Assembly (NCBI GenBank): GCA_009744235.1
Contig: WPHV01000012.1
Location: forward strand, 62,001 to 126,000
DNA: 64,000 nt
Source: Gillisella vitis
GTDB lineage: Bacteria > Pseudomonadota > Alphaproteobacteria > Rhizobiales > Rhizobiaceae
Direction of reading: 5' to 3'
The position numbers and the translations under genes were made by a program. The notes under the pieces were generated by a model. It saw only the letters and a list, made by a program, of their open reading frames with translations, ran no database searches and was not told the origin of the DNA. Positions 8,001 to 17,181 of the stretch are shown here, piece by piece. The number at the start of each line of letters is the position of its first letter. Position 1 is the stretch's first letter.

Positions 8001-10277
8001 TCAGCCGCTGAATTTGCCGCTGCGCGGGAAGCCCTTGGGAACCGTGCGTCCAGACCCGGCCCGATCGCCCAGCCATTCCAACAGTTCGTCCTTGCTGCGG
8101 GTGAAGCTCCGTCCCGCACTGTCTTCCCAGGAAAGCCCGCCTGCAAGGGTAAAGCACTTGATGTCGGAGACACCGCCGTCCTTATAGCGTTGCAGGCGCA
8201 CGCCCTTGCCACGGCTCATTTCCGGGACCTGCGCCAGCGGAAACACCACCATCTTGCGATTTTCGCCGACCACAGCTACATGGTCGCCGGAAATCGGCAC
8301 GACCAGCTTGGTTTCATCAGGCATGCCGACATTCATCACCTGCTTACCCTTGCGGGTATTGGCGGTGATGTCGCTTTCCGCAACGATGAAGCCATTGCCC
8401 CCCGTCGAGGCGATCAGCAGCTTGCGGGCTGGATCGTGGACGAAAGCCGTCAGCACATCCTGATCGTTTTCCATATCGACCATGATGCGGATCGGCTCAC
8501 CATGACCGCGCCCGCCAGGCAGCTTGTCGCCGCCAAGTGTGTAGACCTTGCCACCGGTGGTCACCAGCAGGATCTTGTCGGTGGTCTGCGCCGGGAAGGC
8601 CACGCGCAGACCATCGCCTTCCTTGAAGGTCAGGCTGGCCTTGTCGTAGCTGTGGCCCTTCAGCGCCCGTATCCAGCCCTTTTCGGAGATGACGACGGTG
8701 ATCGGCTCTTTCTCAATCATCGCCTGCTGAATGGCATCGATATCGGCGTCAGGCGCATTGGCAAACAGCGTGCGGCGGCGACCGATGTCGGTCGCCTTGG
8801 CGTATTTCTTCTTCACCTCACCGATTTCCGAGGCGACAGTCCCCCATTGCAGGTCGTCAGAGGCCAGCAATGTCTCGATCTCTGCCTTTTCCTTGGAGAG
8901 CGCATCGTGTTCCTTGCGGATCTCGAATTCCTCGAGCTTGCGCAAATTGCGCAACCGCATGTTCAAGATGGCTTCGGCCTGGTTGTCGGTCAGCTCGAAG
9001 CGGGCAATCAGTGCGTCCTTGGCCTCGTCTTCCTCGCGGATGATGCGGATCACCTCGTCGAGATTGAGATAGGCGATCAGCAACCCGCCGAGAATTTCCA
9101 GCCGCCGGTCGATGGCCGCCAGACGGAAGCGCGACCGGCGCACCAGCACGTCCTTGCGGTGATCCAGCCATTCCAGCAGCACCTCGTTCAGCGCCATCAC
9201 CTTCGGTACTTTACCTTGGGAGAGGACGTTCATGTTCAGCGGGATGCGGCTTTCCAGCTCAGACAGCTTGAACAGCGATTCCATCAGGATGGTCGGATCG
9301 ACAGTACGACTCTTCGGCACCAGCACAACGCGAACGTCTTCGGCTGACTCATCGCGAATGTCTTCCAGCAACGGCAGGCGCTTGGCGATCAGCAATTCAG
9401 CGATCTTTTCGATCAACCGTGATTTCTGCACCTGGAACGGAATCTGGGTGATGACGATCTGATAGCCGCCGCGCCCGAGGTCTTCCGTCTCCCATTTGGC
9501 CCGCACCCGGAAACCGCCGCGTCCGGTGCGGTAGGTTTCCAGCATGCTTTCGCGGCTTTCGATGACAATACCGCCGGTCGGGAAATCCGGTCCCTCGATG
9601 CCGCCGCGCTGCGGATGAGCCGGATCGGCAAACAGCTCTTCAACAGAAGCGCTACGGTTCTTGATCAGATAAAGCGCCGCATCACACAGCTCATGGGCAT
9701 TGTGCGGCGGGATCGAGGTTGCCATGCCGACCGCGATGCCGGAGGCGCCATTGGCGAGCAGATTGGGGAAAGCGCCGGGCAACACGACCGGCTCGTCGTC
9801 TTCCTCGTTATAGGTCGGACGAAAATCCACCGCATCCTGCTCGATACCCTCAAGCAGAAGTCCGGCAACGTCGGTCATCCGTGCTTCGGTATAGCGGTAG
9901 GCAGCCGCCGAATCGCCGTCGATATTGCCGAAATTGCCCTGACCATCGACAACGGGATAGCGCTGCGAAAAGTCCTGGGCGAGCCGCACCAGCGCGTCAT
10001 AGACCGACTGGTCGCCATGCGGGTGAAATTTACCGATGACATCGCCGACGATACGCGCGCATTTCTTGAAGGCGGAATTGGGCCTGATCCCCATTTCGCT
10101 CATCGCATGGATAATGCGCCGATGCACCGGCTTCAGCCCATCGCGCACGTCAGGCAGCGCCCGGTGCATGATGGTCGACAGCGCATAGGCCAGGTAGCGC
10201 TCTTCCAGCGCGTATTTCAGATCGATCGGTGTGACGTTATCGCCACCGTCGCCAGGCGGTATAAGACTTTTTCCCAT
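8001..10277 (-). CDS. parC: DNA topoisomerase IV subunit A
   Basis: 758 residues; the DNA-cleaving subunit that decatenates sister chromosomes with ParE. The catalytic tyrosine is Y129 in AAAYRYTEARMTD, and the cleavage-domain segments PVHRRIIHAM and DGQGNFGNIDGD are conserved. The quinolone-determining stretch reads HPHGDQSVYDAL, so position 90, the equivalent of E. coli ParC Ser80, is Gln. The C-terminal part with repeated beta-pinwheel-like GxxxL motifs is shorter than in GyrA, which supports ParC. The frame opens at a GTG/ATG-like codon at 10307, but MGKSLIPPGDGGDN from ATG 10277 is the expected N-terminus. It is a single gene, with a RIME-like repeat beyond its 5' end. Confidence 0.95.
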   Translation of the reverse strand: MGKSLIPPGDGGDNVTPIDLKYALEERYLAYALSTIMHRALPDVRDGLKPVHRRIIHAMSEMGIRPNSAFKKCARIVGDVIGKFHPHGDQSVYDALVRLAQDFSQRYPVVDGQGNFGNIDGDSAAAYRYTEARMTDVAGLLLEGIEQDAVDFRPTYNEEDDEPVVLPGAFPNLLANGASGIAVGMATSIPPHNAHELCDAALYLIKNRSASVEELFADPAHPQRGGIEGPDFPTGGIVIESRESMLETYRTGRGGFRVRAKWETEDLGRGGYQIVITQIPFQVQKSRLIEKIAELLIAKRLPLLEDIRDESAEDVRVVLVPKSRTVDPTILMESLFKLSELESRIPLNMNVLSQGKVPKVMALNEVLLEWLDHRKDVLVRRSRFRLAAIDRRLEILGGLLIAYLNLDEVIRIIREEDEAKDALIARFELTDNQAEAILNMRLRNLRKLEEFEIRKEHDALSKEKAEIETLLASDDLQWGTVASEIGEVKKKYAKATDIGRRRTLFANAPDADIDAIQQAMIEKEPITVVISEKGWIRALKGHSYDKASLTFKEGDGLRVAFPAQTTDKILLVTTGGKVYTLGGDKLPGGRGHGEPIRIMVDMENDQDVLTAFVHDPARKLLIASTGGNGFIVAESDITANTRKGKQVMNVGMPDETKLVVPISGDHVAVVGENRKMVVFPLAQVPEMSRGKGVRLQRYKDGGVSDIKCFTLAGGLSWEDSAGRSFTRSKDELLEWLGDRAGSGRTVPKGFPRSGKFSG

Positions 10278-10379
10278 ACCCCTTGCGTAGCCGAGAACCC
10301 CTTGCACGGCAAGGATTCCGGGGGATGCACCTGTGGATTATCCGATCCGGGCGTTTAAGGTCTATGAGACAAAATCAAA

Positions 10380-10489
10380 CTACAGCGCCGTGCGCCCTAT
10401 AGGGCGCACAAAGGTTCGCTGTAGCTCTTTATATCTGCTGCATAATTTTCTCCTTAAATCGAATCCGATTTAAGGAATTATGCAGTAGT
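10380..10489 (-). repeat. RIME-like composite palindromic element, copy 1
   Basis: About 110 bases made of two large hairpins. The first has outer arms ctacagcg (10380-10387) and cgctgtag (10417-10424) enclosing a perfect 20-bp palindrome at 10390-10409. The second has arms ctgcataatt (10438-10447) and aattatgcag (10476-10485) with inner arms tccttaaatcg and cgatttaagga. The layout matches what I recall of the rhizobial intergenic mosaic element RIME1. A second copy in the opposite orientation is at 42752-42835 and a decayed one at 62020-62066. Strand is given relative to the 42.7 kb copy. Confidence 0.85.
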
Positions 10490-10581
10490 ACGACAAAAAG
10501 CATGGCGGATTTCCGCACTGTCTTATAAAGGATCATGACCGCGCAATCGCGCATATCCTTTTGTTCTTAGAGGGAATTGTT

Positions 10582-11805
10582 ATGACGACGCATAAATCCG
10601 CCGGGCCTGCCCTGCGCCGTATCCTCTCGGTCAGTGCCGCCATTCTCGTGCTTCCCTCGGCAGCTTTCGCGCTGGATGGCCAGGATTTGCTCGCCAAGAT
10701 CAATAAATCCTATACCGGGGGCAATGCCGCCATTACCGCTGGCTCAATCGATATCAACGGCGATGTCGTGACCCTGCGCGATACCAAATTGAAGCCGGCC
10801 AATGCTTCTGATACCGGCCCGGAGTCGACACCAGTCTCCATCGGCGATGTGAAGATGAGCGGGGTCATTGAAAACCAGGACGGCTCCTATGAGATCGACC
10901 GGGTCGATTTCCAGCCGCTCAACCTGGTTGAAAACAAATCGACCGTGACAGCTTCCGATCTCTATCTGTCCGGCGTCACCGTTCCCGCCAAGACCGATGG
11001 CGGCGATCTCGCCTCCATGCTGTTTTATGAAAAGGCCCATAGCGGCCCGATCAGCGTCAAGGCGGATGGCAAGGAAGTGTTGTCCATGGCCGAGGCCGAG
11101 GCGACAACGGCAATCGAGGACGATGGCGCCAGCCTCGCTTTCGAAGGGACTGTCAAAGGCTTCAAGCTCGATCTGTCCACCGTCGACGATCCAAAGAGTC
11201 GCGATGCCATCGAAAAGCTCGGGATCAGCATGCTGGATGGCGGCATGACCATGAAAGGCAGCTGGGAACTGCAATCGGGAACGATTGACGTTCAAAACTA
11301 CACGCTCGATTTCAAGAATGTCGGTAAGCTGACGGTGGCGCTCGGTCTGTCCGGTTATACGCTGGACCTGGTCAAGCAACTTCAGGAAACCGCACGGGCC
11401 ATGGAAACCAATGCCAAGGACCCGCAGGCGCAGCAGGCCTCCGGCATTGCCATTCTCGGCCTGATGCAGCAAATGTCCTTCCTGGGCGCCGATATCCGCT
11501 TCGACGATGCTGGCATTACTGAACGGGCGCTGGCCTATAGCGGCAGCCAGCAGGGTATCTCGGGCAAGGATATGGGGCAAATGGTCAAGGCCATGACGCC
11601 TTTGATGCTGGCCCAGGCCAAGCTTGGCGATTTCCAGAATGTCGTCACGTCAGCCGTCAATGCCTATATCGACAATCCGAAGAGCCTGACAATCTCCGCC
11701 GAACCGCAGAACCCGGTCCCCTTCCCGATGATCGTCGGCGCAGCCATGGGCGCACCGGAGACACTGCCCAAGGTTCTGGGCGCAAAGGTAACGTCCAACG
11801 ACTGA
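10582..11805 (+). CDS. Exported protein of unknown function, beta-rich
   Basis: A 407-residue protein I do not recognise. It has a clear Sec signal peptide (basic TTHKSAGPALRR, hydrophobic SVSAAILVLPSAAFA, cleavage likely after AFA near residue 30). The mature part is rich in alternating beta-like stretches with repeated short DI/V-G-D and SGV motifs (for example GSIDINGDVVTLRDTKL) and lacks cysteines. This would suit a periplasmic protein with a repetitive beta fold. ATG 10582 was preferred over the upstream TTG 10561 because of the agaggg ribosome binding site and because it begins the signal peptide. It is monocistronic, with a strong terminator 28 bases after the stop. Confidence 0.75.
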   Translation: MTTHKSAGPALRRILSVSAAILVLPSAAFALDGQDLLAKINKSYTGGNAAITAGSIDINGDVVTLRDTKLKPANASDTGPESTPVSIGDVKMSGVIENQDGSYEIDRVDFQPLNLVENKSTVTASDLYLSGVTVPAKTDGGDLASMLFYEKAHSGPISVKADGKEVLSMAEAEATTAIEDDGASLAFEGTVKGFKLDLSTVDDPKSRDAIEKLGISMLDGGMTMKGSWELQSGTIDVQNYTLDFKNVGKLTVALGLSGYTLDLVKQLQETARAMETNAKDPQAQQASGIAILGLMQQMSFLGADIRFDDAGITERALAYSGSQQGISGKDMGQMVKAMTPLMLAQAKLGDFQNVVTSAVNAYIDNPKSLTISAEPQNPVPFPMIVGAAMGAPETLPKVLGAKVTSND

Positions 11806-11832
11806 GGAGCGTCAAGCTCGAACACAGACGAT

Positions 11833-11860
11833 AAAAGCCGCCAGACTGGCGGCTTTTTTT
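11833..11860 (+). terminator. Intrinsic terminator after the exported protein gene
   Basis: Stem aaaagccgcc / ggcggctttt with a five-base loop followed by a run of T residues on the plus strand. The A-run on the other side makes it bidirectional, so it may also serve the minus-strand FUSC gene ending at 11885. Confidence 0.9.
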
Positions 11861-11884
11861 GTGGAATGCGTTTTGCAGATTGCG

Positions 11885-12415
11885 CTATTTTTCCTGCGGC
11901 CCCTGCCCTGCATCCTTGCTGGGCGCGGTCGTCGTGTCATGCAGTTTCGTCGCATTGCGAAACAGGATGAGCGCGAAGGCAAGTCCGGTGGAGACGCCGA
12001 TGATCACATCGAGAAAGCGCACCAGCCCGCCGGTCGCAGGGCCAAGCAGGATGACCAGAAGTGCTGAGGCGCCAGCCTGGATAGGCGTGACCGGCGCCAG
12101 ATTGGCCAGCGCGCCGAGAAACATCGCGGCGAATATGGCCAGCGAAATCTGGATGCCGAGCACACTTATCGGCAGGAGAAAGATCAGCTCGCCGACCGCG
12201 ATGCCGATGGTCACGCCAATGACAACATTGATACCTTGGCGCAGGTGATTGGGAATGCCCGGGGCCAGACAGATGATCGCGGCTATGGCGGCAAAGATCG
12301 GCTGCTGGTGGCCGAACAGCCAGTGTGCACCATAAAATGCGACCGCCGCAGCTAAGGCTGCGGCGGTCGCATGGCTGAAGGCATCCCGGATATGGCTAGC
12401 AAACCGGGACCACAT
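11885..12415 (-). CDS. FUSC / aromatic-acid-exporter-like small membrane protein
   Basis: 176 residues with five or six hydrophobic segments from about residue 13 to 155. The sequence (FGHQQPIFAAIAAIICLAPG, then INVVIGVTIGIAVGE) resembles the N-terminal membrane half of FUSC/ArAE-type exporters. The large cytoplasmic half of the full-length exporters is absent, so transport is unproven. ATG 12415 lies four bases past the aspS stop codon, which implies translation from the aspS message. The frame extends further upstream to 12463, but that would overlap aspS and add an Arg-rich stretch without family character. The bidirectional hairpin at 11833-11860 ends the unit. Confidence 0.72.
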   Translation of the reverse strand: MWSRFASHIRDAFSHATAAALAAAVAFYGAHWLFGHQQPIFAAIAAIICLAPGIPNHLRQGINVVIGVTIGIAVGELIFLLPISVLGIQISLAIFAAMFLGALANLAPVTPIQAGASALLVILLGPATGGLVRFLDVIIGVSTGLAFALILFRNATKLHDTTTAPSKDAGQGPQEK

Positions 12416-12419
12416 CGGT

Positions 12420-14225
12420 TCAGTCTTTCTTCGGCGTCGGCACCACGCGCAGCGCCAATTCACGCAACTGCGTTGGCGTTGCCGGAGCCGGGGCGCCCAT
12501 CAACAGATCCTGCGCCTGCTGGTTCATTGGGAACAGCGAGATTTCGCGCAGGTTCTTGGCACCGACCAGCAGCATGACCACGCGGTCGATACCGAATGCA
12601 CAGCCACCATGCGGCGGTGCGCCGTATTGGAAGGCGCGGTAGAGGCCGCCGAAGCGCTCTTCCACGTCCGTCTGGCTGAGGCCAACCTTCTCGAACGCCT
12701 TGACCATCAGTTCCGGCGACTGATTACGGATCGAGCCGGAAGCGATTTCAAAGCCGTTACAGACGGCGTCATACTGGTAAGCCTTGAGTGTCAGCGGATC
12801 TTGGCTGTCGAAGGCTTCCAACCCGCCCTGCGGCATGGAGAACGGGTTATGGGCGAAGTCGATCTTCTTTTCTTCCTCGCTCCATTCGTAGAATGGGAAG
12901 TCCACAATCCAGCACATTTCAAACCGGTCGCGGTCAACAAGGTTCAGCTCTTCGCCTGCACGGGTGCGGGCTTCGCCAGCGAACTTGTAGAACTTGGCCG
13001 GATCACCGGCGACAAAGAAGCAGGCATCGCCAGCGCCAAGGCCAAGCTGGGCGGCGATGGCTGCGGTGCGCTCTTCGCCAATGTTCTTGGCCAGAGGGCC
13101 GGAACCGCCAACCTTGCCGTCTTCTTCCTTCCAGAAGATATAGCCAAGGCCCGGCTGGCCGGTCGATTGCGCCCAGGCATTCATGCGGTCGCATACGGCG
13201 CGGCCAATCGCGCCTGTTGCTTCCGTATGCTTGACCGGGATCGCCCAGACCTCAACCTTGGGGTTGGAGGCAATCATGCTTGCAAAAATCTTGAAGCCTG
13301 AATCAGCGAAATGCTCGGTCACAGCCTGCATGACGATGGGGTTACGCAGGTCTGGCTTGTCGGAACCGTATTTGCGGATCGCTTCATCATAGGGAATGCG
13401 TGGCCACTGCTTCGTCACCGGCTTGCCTTCGGCAAACTGCTCGAACACCTTGGTCATCATCGGTTCCATCGTGGTCCAGACATCTTCCTGGGTCACGAAG
13501 CTCATTTCCACGTCGAGTTGGTAGAACTCGCCCGGCAGACGGTCGGCACGCGGGTCTTCATCGCGGAAACAAGGGGCGATCTGGAAGTAGCGGTCGAAAC
13601 CAGCCACCATCAACAGCTGCTTATACTGCTGCGGAGCCTGCGGCAGGGCGAAGAACTGGCCTTCATGGATACGGCTTGGCACCAGAAAGTCACGCGCACC
13701 TTCCGGCGAAGAGGCGGTGAGGATTGGCGTGGTGTATTCAGCAAAGCCAAGCTCGCTCATGCCATTGCGCATGGACGAAATAATCTGGGTGCGCTTGACG
13801 ATGTTCTTGTGCAGGGTTTCGCGGCGAAGATCGATGAAGCGATACTTCAGGCGCACATCTTCCGGATAATCCGGCTCACCAAACACCGGCAGCGGCAATT
13901 CCTTGGCCACGGCCAGAATTTCGATTTCCTGCGCATACAGCTCGATTTCGCCGGTCTGCATGGCCTTATTGACCGTCTCATCGGCGCGGGCCTTGACCAC
14001 GCCGTCGATGCGGATCACCCATTCACCGCGCACGGTTTCAGCCAGCTTGAAAGCCGGGCTATCGGGATCGGCCACCACCTGCGTGATGCCGTAATGGTCA
14101 CGAAGGTCGATGAACAAAACGCCGCCATGGTCGCGGACGCGGTGGACCCAGCCGGAAAGGCGCACGGTGGCACCAACATCGGACTTGCGGAGAGCGGCAC
14201 AGGTGTGGCTGCGGTAACGATGCAT
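12420..14225 (-). CDS. aspS: Aspartyl-tRNA synthetase, non-discriminating bacterial type
   Basis: 601 residues; charges tRNA-Asp, and in organisms with GatCAB often also tRNA-Asn. The N-terminal OB-fold begins MHRYRSHTCAALRKSDVGATVRLSGWVHRVRDHG. The class II core follows with motif 2 FRDEDPRADRLPGEFYQLDVE, the bacterial GAD insertion (around SGPLAKNIGEE) and motif 3 GGCAFGIDRVVMLL. The frame opens further upstream at 14315, but ATG 14225 gives the conserved N-terminus and has an agga ribosome binding site. It is the upstream gene of a probable aspS-FUSC unit. Confidence 0.97.
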   Translation of the reverse strand: MHRYRSHTCAALRKSDVGATVRLSGWVHRVRDHGGVLFIDLRDHYGITQVVADPDSPAFKLAETVRGEWVIRIDGVVKARADETVNKAMQTGEIELYAQEIEILAVAKELPLPVFGEPDYPEDVRLKYRFIDLRRETLHKNIVKRTQIISSMRNGMSELGFAEYTTPILTASSPEGARDFLVPSRIHEGQFFALPQAPQQYKQLLMVAGFDRYFQIAPCFRDEDPRADRLPGEFYQLDVEMSFVTQEDVWTTMEPMMTKVFEQFAEGKPVTKQWPRIPYDEAIRKYGSDKPDLRNPIVMQAVTEHFADSGFKIFASMIASNPKVEVWAIPVKHTEATGAIGRAVCDRMNAWAQSTGQPGLGYIFWKEEDGKVGGSGPLAKNIGEERTAAIAAQLGLGAGDACFFVAGDPAKFYKFAGEARTRAGEELNLVDRDRFEMCWIVDFPFYEWSEEEKKIDFAHNPFSMPQGGLEAFDSQDPLTLKAYQYDAVCNGFEIASGSIRNQSPELMVKAFEKVGLSQTDVEERFGGLYRAFQYGAPPHGGCAFGIDRVVMLLVGAKNLREISLFPMNQQAQDLLMGAPAPATPTQLRELALRVVPTPKKD

Positions 14226-14445
14226 TTCGAACGATCCTGGACATGTGTAAAAGGTCAGCACGGACGCAAGGAATGCGCGCTTGGCTGGCATGGAAAATCG
14301 GGCGGAAAAGCGCATGGCCGGCCTGATTTGTCAAGGCTACAGGCTTTTACGCTTTGGATTTACGCTATATCGGCATCTCCTGCCGGGGTAAACGTCGCAT
14401 GCTGTTTATAGCCCGACTCACCTGCATTTGAAAATCCTGCCCATC

Positions 14446-15681
14446 ATGAACGATATCCGTCCGCTTTTGCCCTTGCTCGTCACCGCCGGTATTCTGATCG
14501 GCGGCAATGGCTTGCAAGGCACGTTCATTTCGCTGCGCGCCCTTGAAGAAGGGTTCTCGACGACGATGATCGGCGTGGTCGGCACCGGCTATAATATCGG
14601 CTTTGCCATCGGCTGCATCTATGTCACCCGGCTGATCCGGGAAATCGGCCATATCCGCGCCTTTGCCGGGCTGGCGGCGATTGCCTCTGCCGCCTCCATC
14701 GCCATGCTGATCTTCATCCATCCTGCCGCATGGTTTTCGATGCGGCTCATCCAGGGCATCTGCTTTGCCGGATTGTTTGCCGTGGTGGAAAGCTGGCTCA
14801 ATGCCCGCGTCACCAACGAAACACGGGCGCGCACCTTGTCCATCTACCGCTTCGTCGATCTCGGCTCCGTCACCGTGGCGCAATATGTCATTCCGGCGGT
14901 AGGGATTTCCGGTGTCGATCTGTTTGCGCTGATCGCCATGGCGCTGTCCCTGTCGCTGGTGCCAATTTCCTTTGCCGACCGCACCAGCCCCACCCCGCCC
15001 CGGCATGTGGAGTTTAACATCAAGGCCCTGTGGGGCATTTCGCCGCTGGCGACCATCGGATGTATCGTCGTCGGGCTGACCAATTCCAGTTTCCGTTCGC
15101 TCGGACCGATCTATGCGCAGGATCTTGGCATGTCGGTCACGGCCATCGTCACCTTCATGAGCATAGGTATTTTTGCGGGCGTGGTGCTACAATATCCGCT
15201 CGGCCATTATTCTGACAAGCTGGATCGGCGCACCATCATTCTGGTAGCCGCCGGCGGTGCAATGCTAGCCGGGCTATTCCTGACCTTCGTGGCGGGAACG
15301 AGCGAAATCCTCAATTTCATCGGGATTTTCCTGTTCGGAGCCTTTGCCATGCCGCTCTATTCGCTGTGCTCGGCCCATGCCAATGACCACGCCGCCCCCG
15401 GTCAACATGCGCTGGTCTCTGCGGGAACGCTGTTCTTCTGGTCCTGCGGGGCCGTTGTCGGGCCGATGTTTGCCTCTGTCCTGCTCGACCATTTCGGCCC
15501 AAGGGCGTTGTTTAGCTATATGGTCGTCGTGCTGGCGCTGTTCATCCTCTATACCCTGCTGCGGATGCGGGCGCGCGAGGCGGTTCCGACGGAAGAGCGG
15601 CGCTATCCCTTCCGGGCGCTGCTGCGCACCTCGGCCTTTTTCAGCAAGCTCGCAGCACCTGTGCGAACGAAGCGGAAATAG
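14446..15681 (+). CDS. MFS transporter
   Basis: 411 residues with about twelve hydrophobic segments. The first helix (LLPLLVTAGILIGGNGLQGTFISLRA) and the MIGVVGTGYNIGFAIGCIYVTRLIREIGHIRAF stretch resemble the YcaD/bacterial MFS group (cf. COG0477) whose substrates are undefined. The loop SDKLDRRTIIL at about residues 259-269 corresponds to the second-half A-motif. ATG 14446 was chosen over the TTG at 14428. The gene is divergent from aspS and lies 87 bases upstream of a multicopper oxidase on the same strand; a shared promoter is possible but not shown. Confidence 0.85.
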   Translation: MNDIRPLLPLLVTAGILIGGNGLQGTFISLRALEEGFSTTMIGVVGTGYNIGFAIGCIYVTRLIREIGHIRAFAGLAAIASAASIAMLIFIHPAAWFSMRLIQGICFAGLFAVVESWLNARVTNETRARTLSIYRFVDLGSVTVAQYVIPAVGISGVDLFALIAMALSLSLVPISFADRTSPTPPRHVEFNIKALWGISPLATIGCIVVGLTNSSFRSLGPIYAQDLGMSVTAIVTFMSIGIFAGVVLQYPLGHYSDKLDRRTIILVAAGGAMLAGLFLTFVAGTSEILNFIGIFLFGAFAMPLYSLCSAHANDHAAPGQHALVSAGTLFFWSCGAVVGPMFASVLLDHFGPRALFSYMVVVLALFILYTLLRMRAREAVPTEERRYPFRALLRTSAFFSKLAAPVRTKRK

Positions 15682-15768
15682 GCTCGGCGGCATCGGCCTG
15701 GGATATTGCTGATTTCGATAATCAACTTTAAAAGATCTGCGTCCCGTCCGACGCTGGAACCGCCCATC

Positions 15769-17181
15769 ATGCCCATTCTCTCCCGCCGCACCCTGTTGAA
15801 AGCCTCCGCTGTTGCCACTGCCTATGGCGCAGGGCTCGGCATTACCAGCCGCTTCCAGGGCACGCGCATGGCCTTTGCCGCCCCCAAACCACTGGAGATC
15901 GAGGCGCGGTTTACTTCGGCCACACTCGACGGCAGCCACGAGACGAAAAAGCTGATGAGTTTTGCTTTGCCTGGCCAGACGGCGGCAATGCCACCGACCA
16001 TCCGCATGCGACGAGGCGAGCCTTTCGCGGCAAAACTCATCAACCATATCGATGATGCGACCACCATTCACTGGCATGGATTGCGGATTCCTAATGCCAT
16101 GGACGGCGTGCCTTTCCTGACCCAGCCCTATGTCTATCAGGGCGACAGTTTCGATTACGCTTTCACGCCGCCGGATGCCGGTACATTCTGGTATCACCCG
16201 CATTGCAACACGCTGACCCAGATGGCGACGGGCATGACCGGGATGATCGTGGTCGAGGACCGCGATGACCCGGTCTTCGACGCGGAAATCGATCTCAATC
16301 TGCGCGACTGGCGGCTGGGCGATGATGGCCAGTTCATCGCGCTTTTTAGGCCACGCGACACCGCCAGGGCCGGAACCTTCGGCACCGTGCGCACCGCCAA
16401 TTGGCAGGTGGAGCCGCGCTACGATGCGCCCAGCGGCGGTTTTACCCGGGTGCGGATCGTCAATACCGATGTGACGCGGATCTATACGCTGAAGCTGGAA
16501 GGCGCAGAGGCGGTGATCGTCGCGCTGGACGGCCAGCCGGTGCCGGCGATCCTGCCAATGGAACTTGCCATCGTTGCCCCCGGCCAGCGCATGGACATCA
16601 TCCTGAAAATGCCCGACAGCGAAGGCAGCGAGGCGCGGCTGACCGATATTCGCCCCAGCACGCCAAAAATCGTGGTCAGCTTCCGCGCCACCGGTCAGTC
16701 CTTGAAACGCGATCTGAAGGAGGTGCCGCCGCTGCGGCCCAATCCTTTCAACAAGCCCGATCTCTCATCCGCCCAACATATTCCGCTGGTGCTTTCCGCC
16801 ACGGCGGAAAACGGCGCGAAAGAGTCAATCTGCGGCACGCTCGGCTATTCCTTCTGGGCGATCAACAAGGTGACCTGGCCGGGCGACACCCCGGACCCGA
16901 CCGCGCCACTGGCGGAATTGAAGCTGGGCAAGAGCTATATCTTCGACCTCGTGAACGACACGCCGCACGCCCATCCCATCCATCTGCATGGCATGAATTT
17001 CCAGGTGATCGCCTCCAACAACCGCCCTGCTGTACCGCTGATCTCCGATACCTATCTGGTCATGCCCGATGAAAAGGTTCAGCTGGCTTTCGTGGCTGAC
17101 AATCCCGGCGACTGGGTTTTGCATTGCCATATCATCGAGCATCAGAAGACTGGCATGACAAGCTATATCCGGGTGGCGTAA
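15769..17181 (+). CDS. Tat-exported multicopper oxidase
   Basis: 470 residues. The N-terminus has a twin-arginine signal (LSRRTLLKASAV, residues 4-15), so the folded enzyme goes to the periplasm. All copper-site motifs are present: HWHGL (H101, H103), FWYHPH (H143, H145), HPIHLHG and the C-terminal HCHIIEHQKTGM, which supplies the type 1 Cys and the axial Met. Family members oxidise Cu(I), phenols or metals using O2; the length and absence of a Met-rich insert argue against a classical CueO. ATG 15769 begins the Tat signal; the frame opens at a TTG at 15706 without family support. It follows the MFS gene in the same direction. Confidence 0.93.
   Translation: MPILSRRTLLKASAVATAYGAGLGITSRFQGTRMAFAAPKPLEIEARFTSATLDGSHETKKLMSFALPGQTAAMPPTIRMRRGEPFAAKLINHIDDATTIHWHGLRIPNAMDGVPFLTQPYVYQGDSFDYAFTPPDAGTFWYHPHCNTLTQMATGMTGMIVVEDRDDPVFDAEIDLNLRDWRLGDDGQFIALFRPRDTARAGTFGTVRTANWQVEPRYDAPSGGFTRVRIVNTDVTRIYTLKLEGAEAVIVALDGQPVPAILPMELAIVAPGQRMDIILKMPDSEGSEARLTDIRPSTPKIVVSFRATGQSLKRDLKEVPPLRPNPFNKPDLSSAQHIPLVLSATAENGAKESICGTLGYSFWAINKVTWPGDTPDPTAPLAELKLGKSYIFDLVNDTPHAHPIHLHGMNFQVIASNNRPAVPLISDTYLVMPDEKVQLAFVADNPGDWVLHCHIIEHQKTGMTSYIRVA

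Noticed and set aside
7950..9347. A 465-codon open frame antisense to parC
   Set aside because: No domain, no ribosome binding site and His/Gln/Asp-rich low-complexity content typical of shadow frames.
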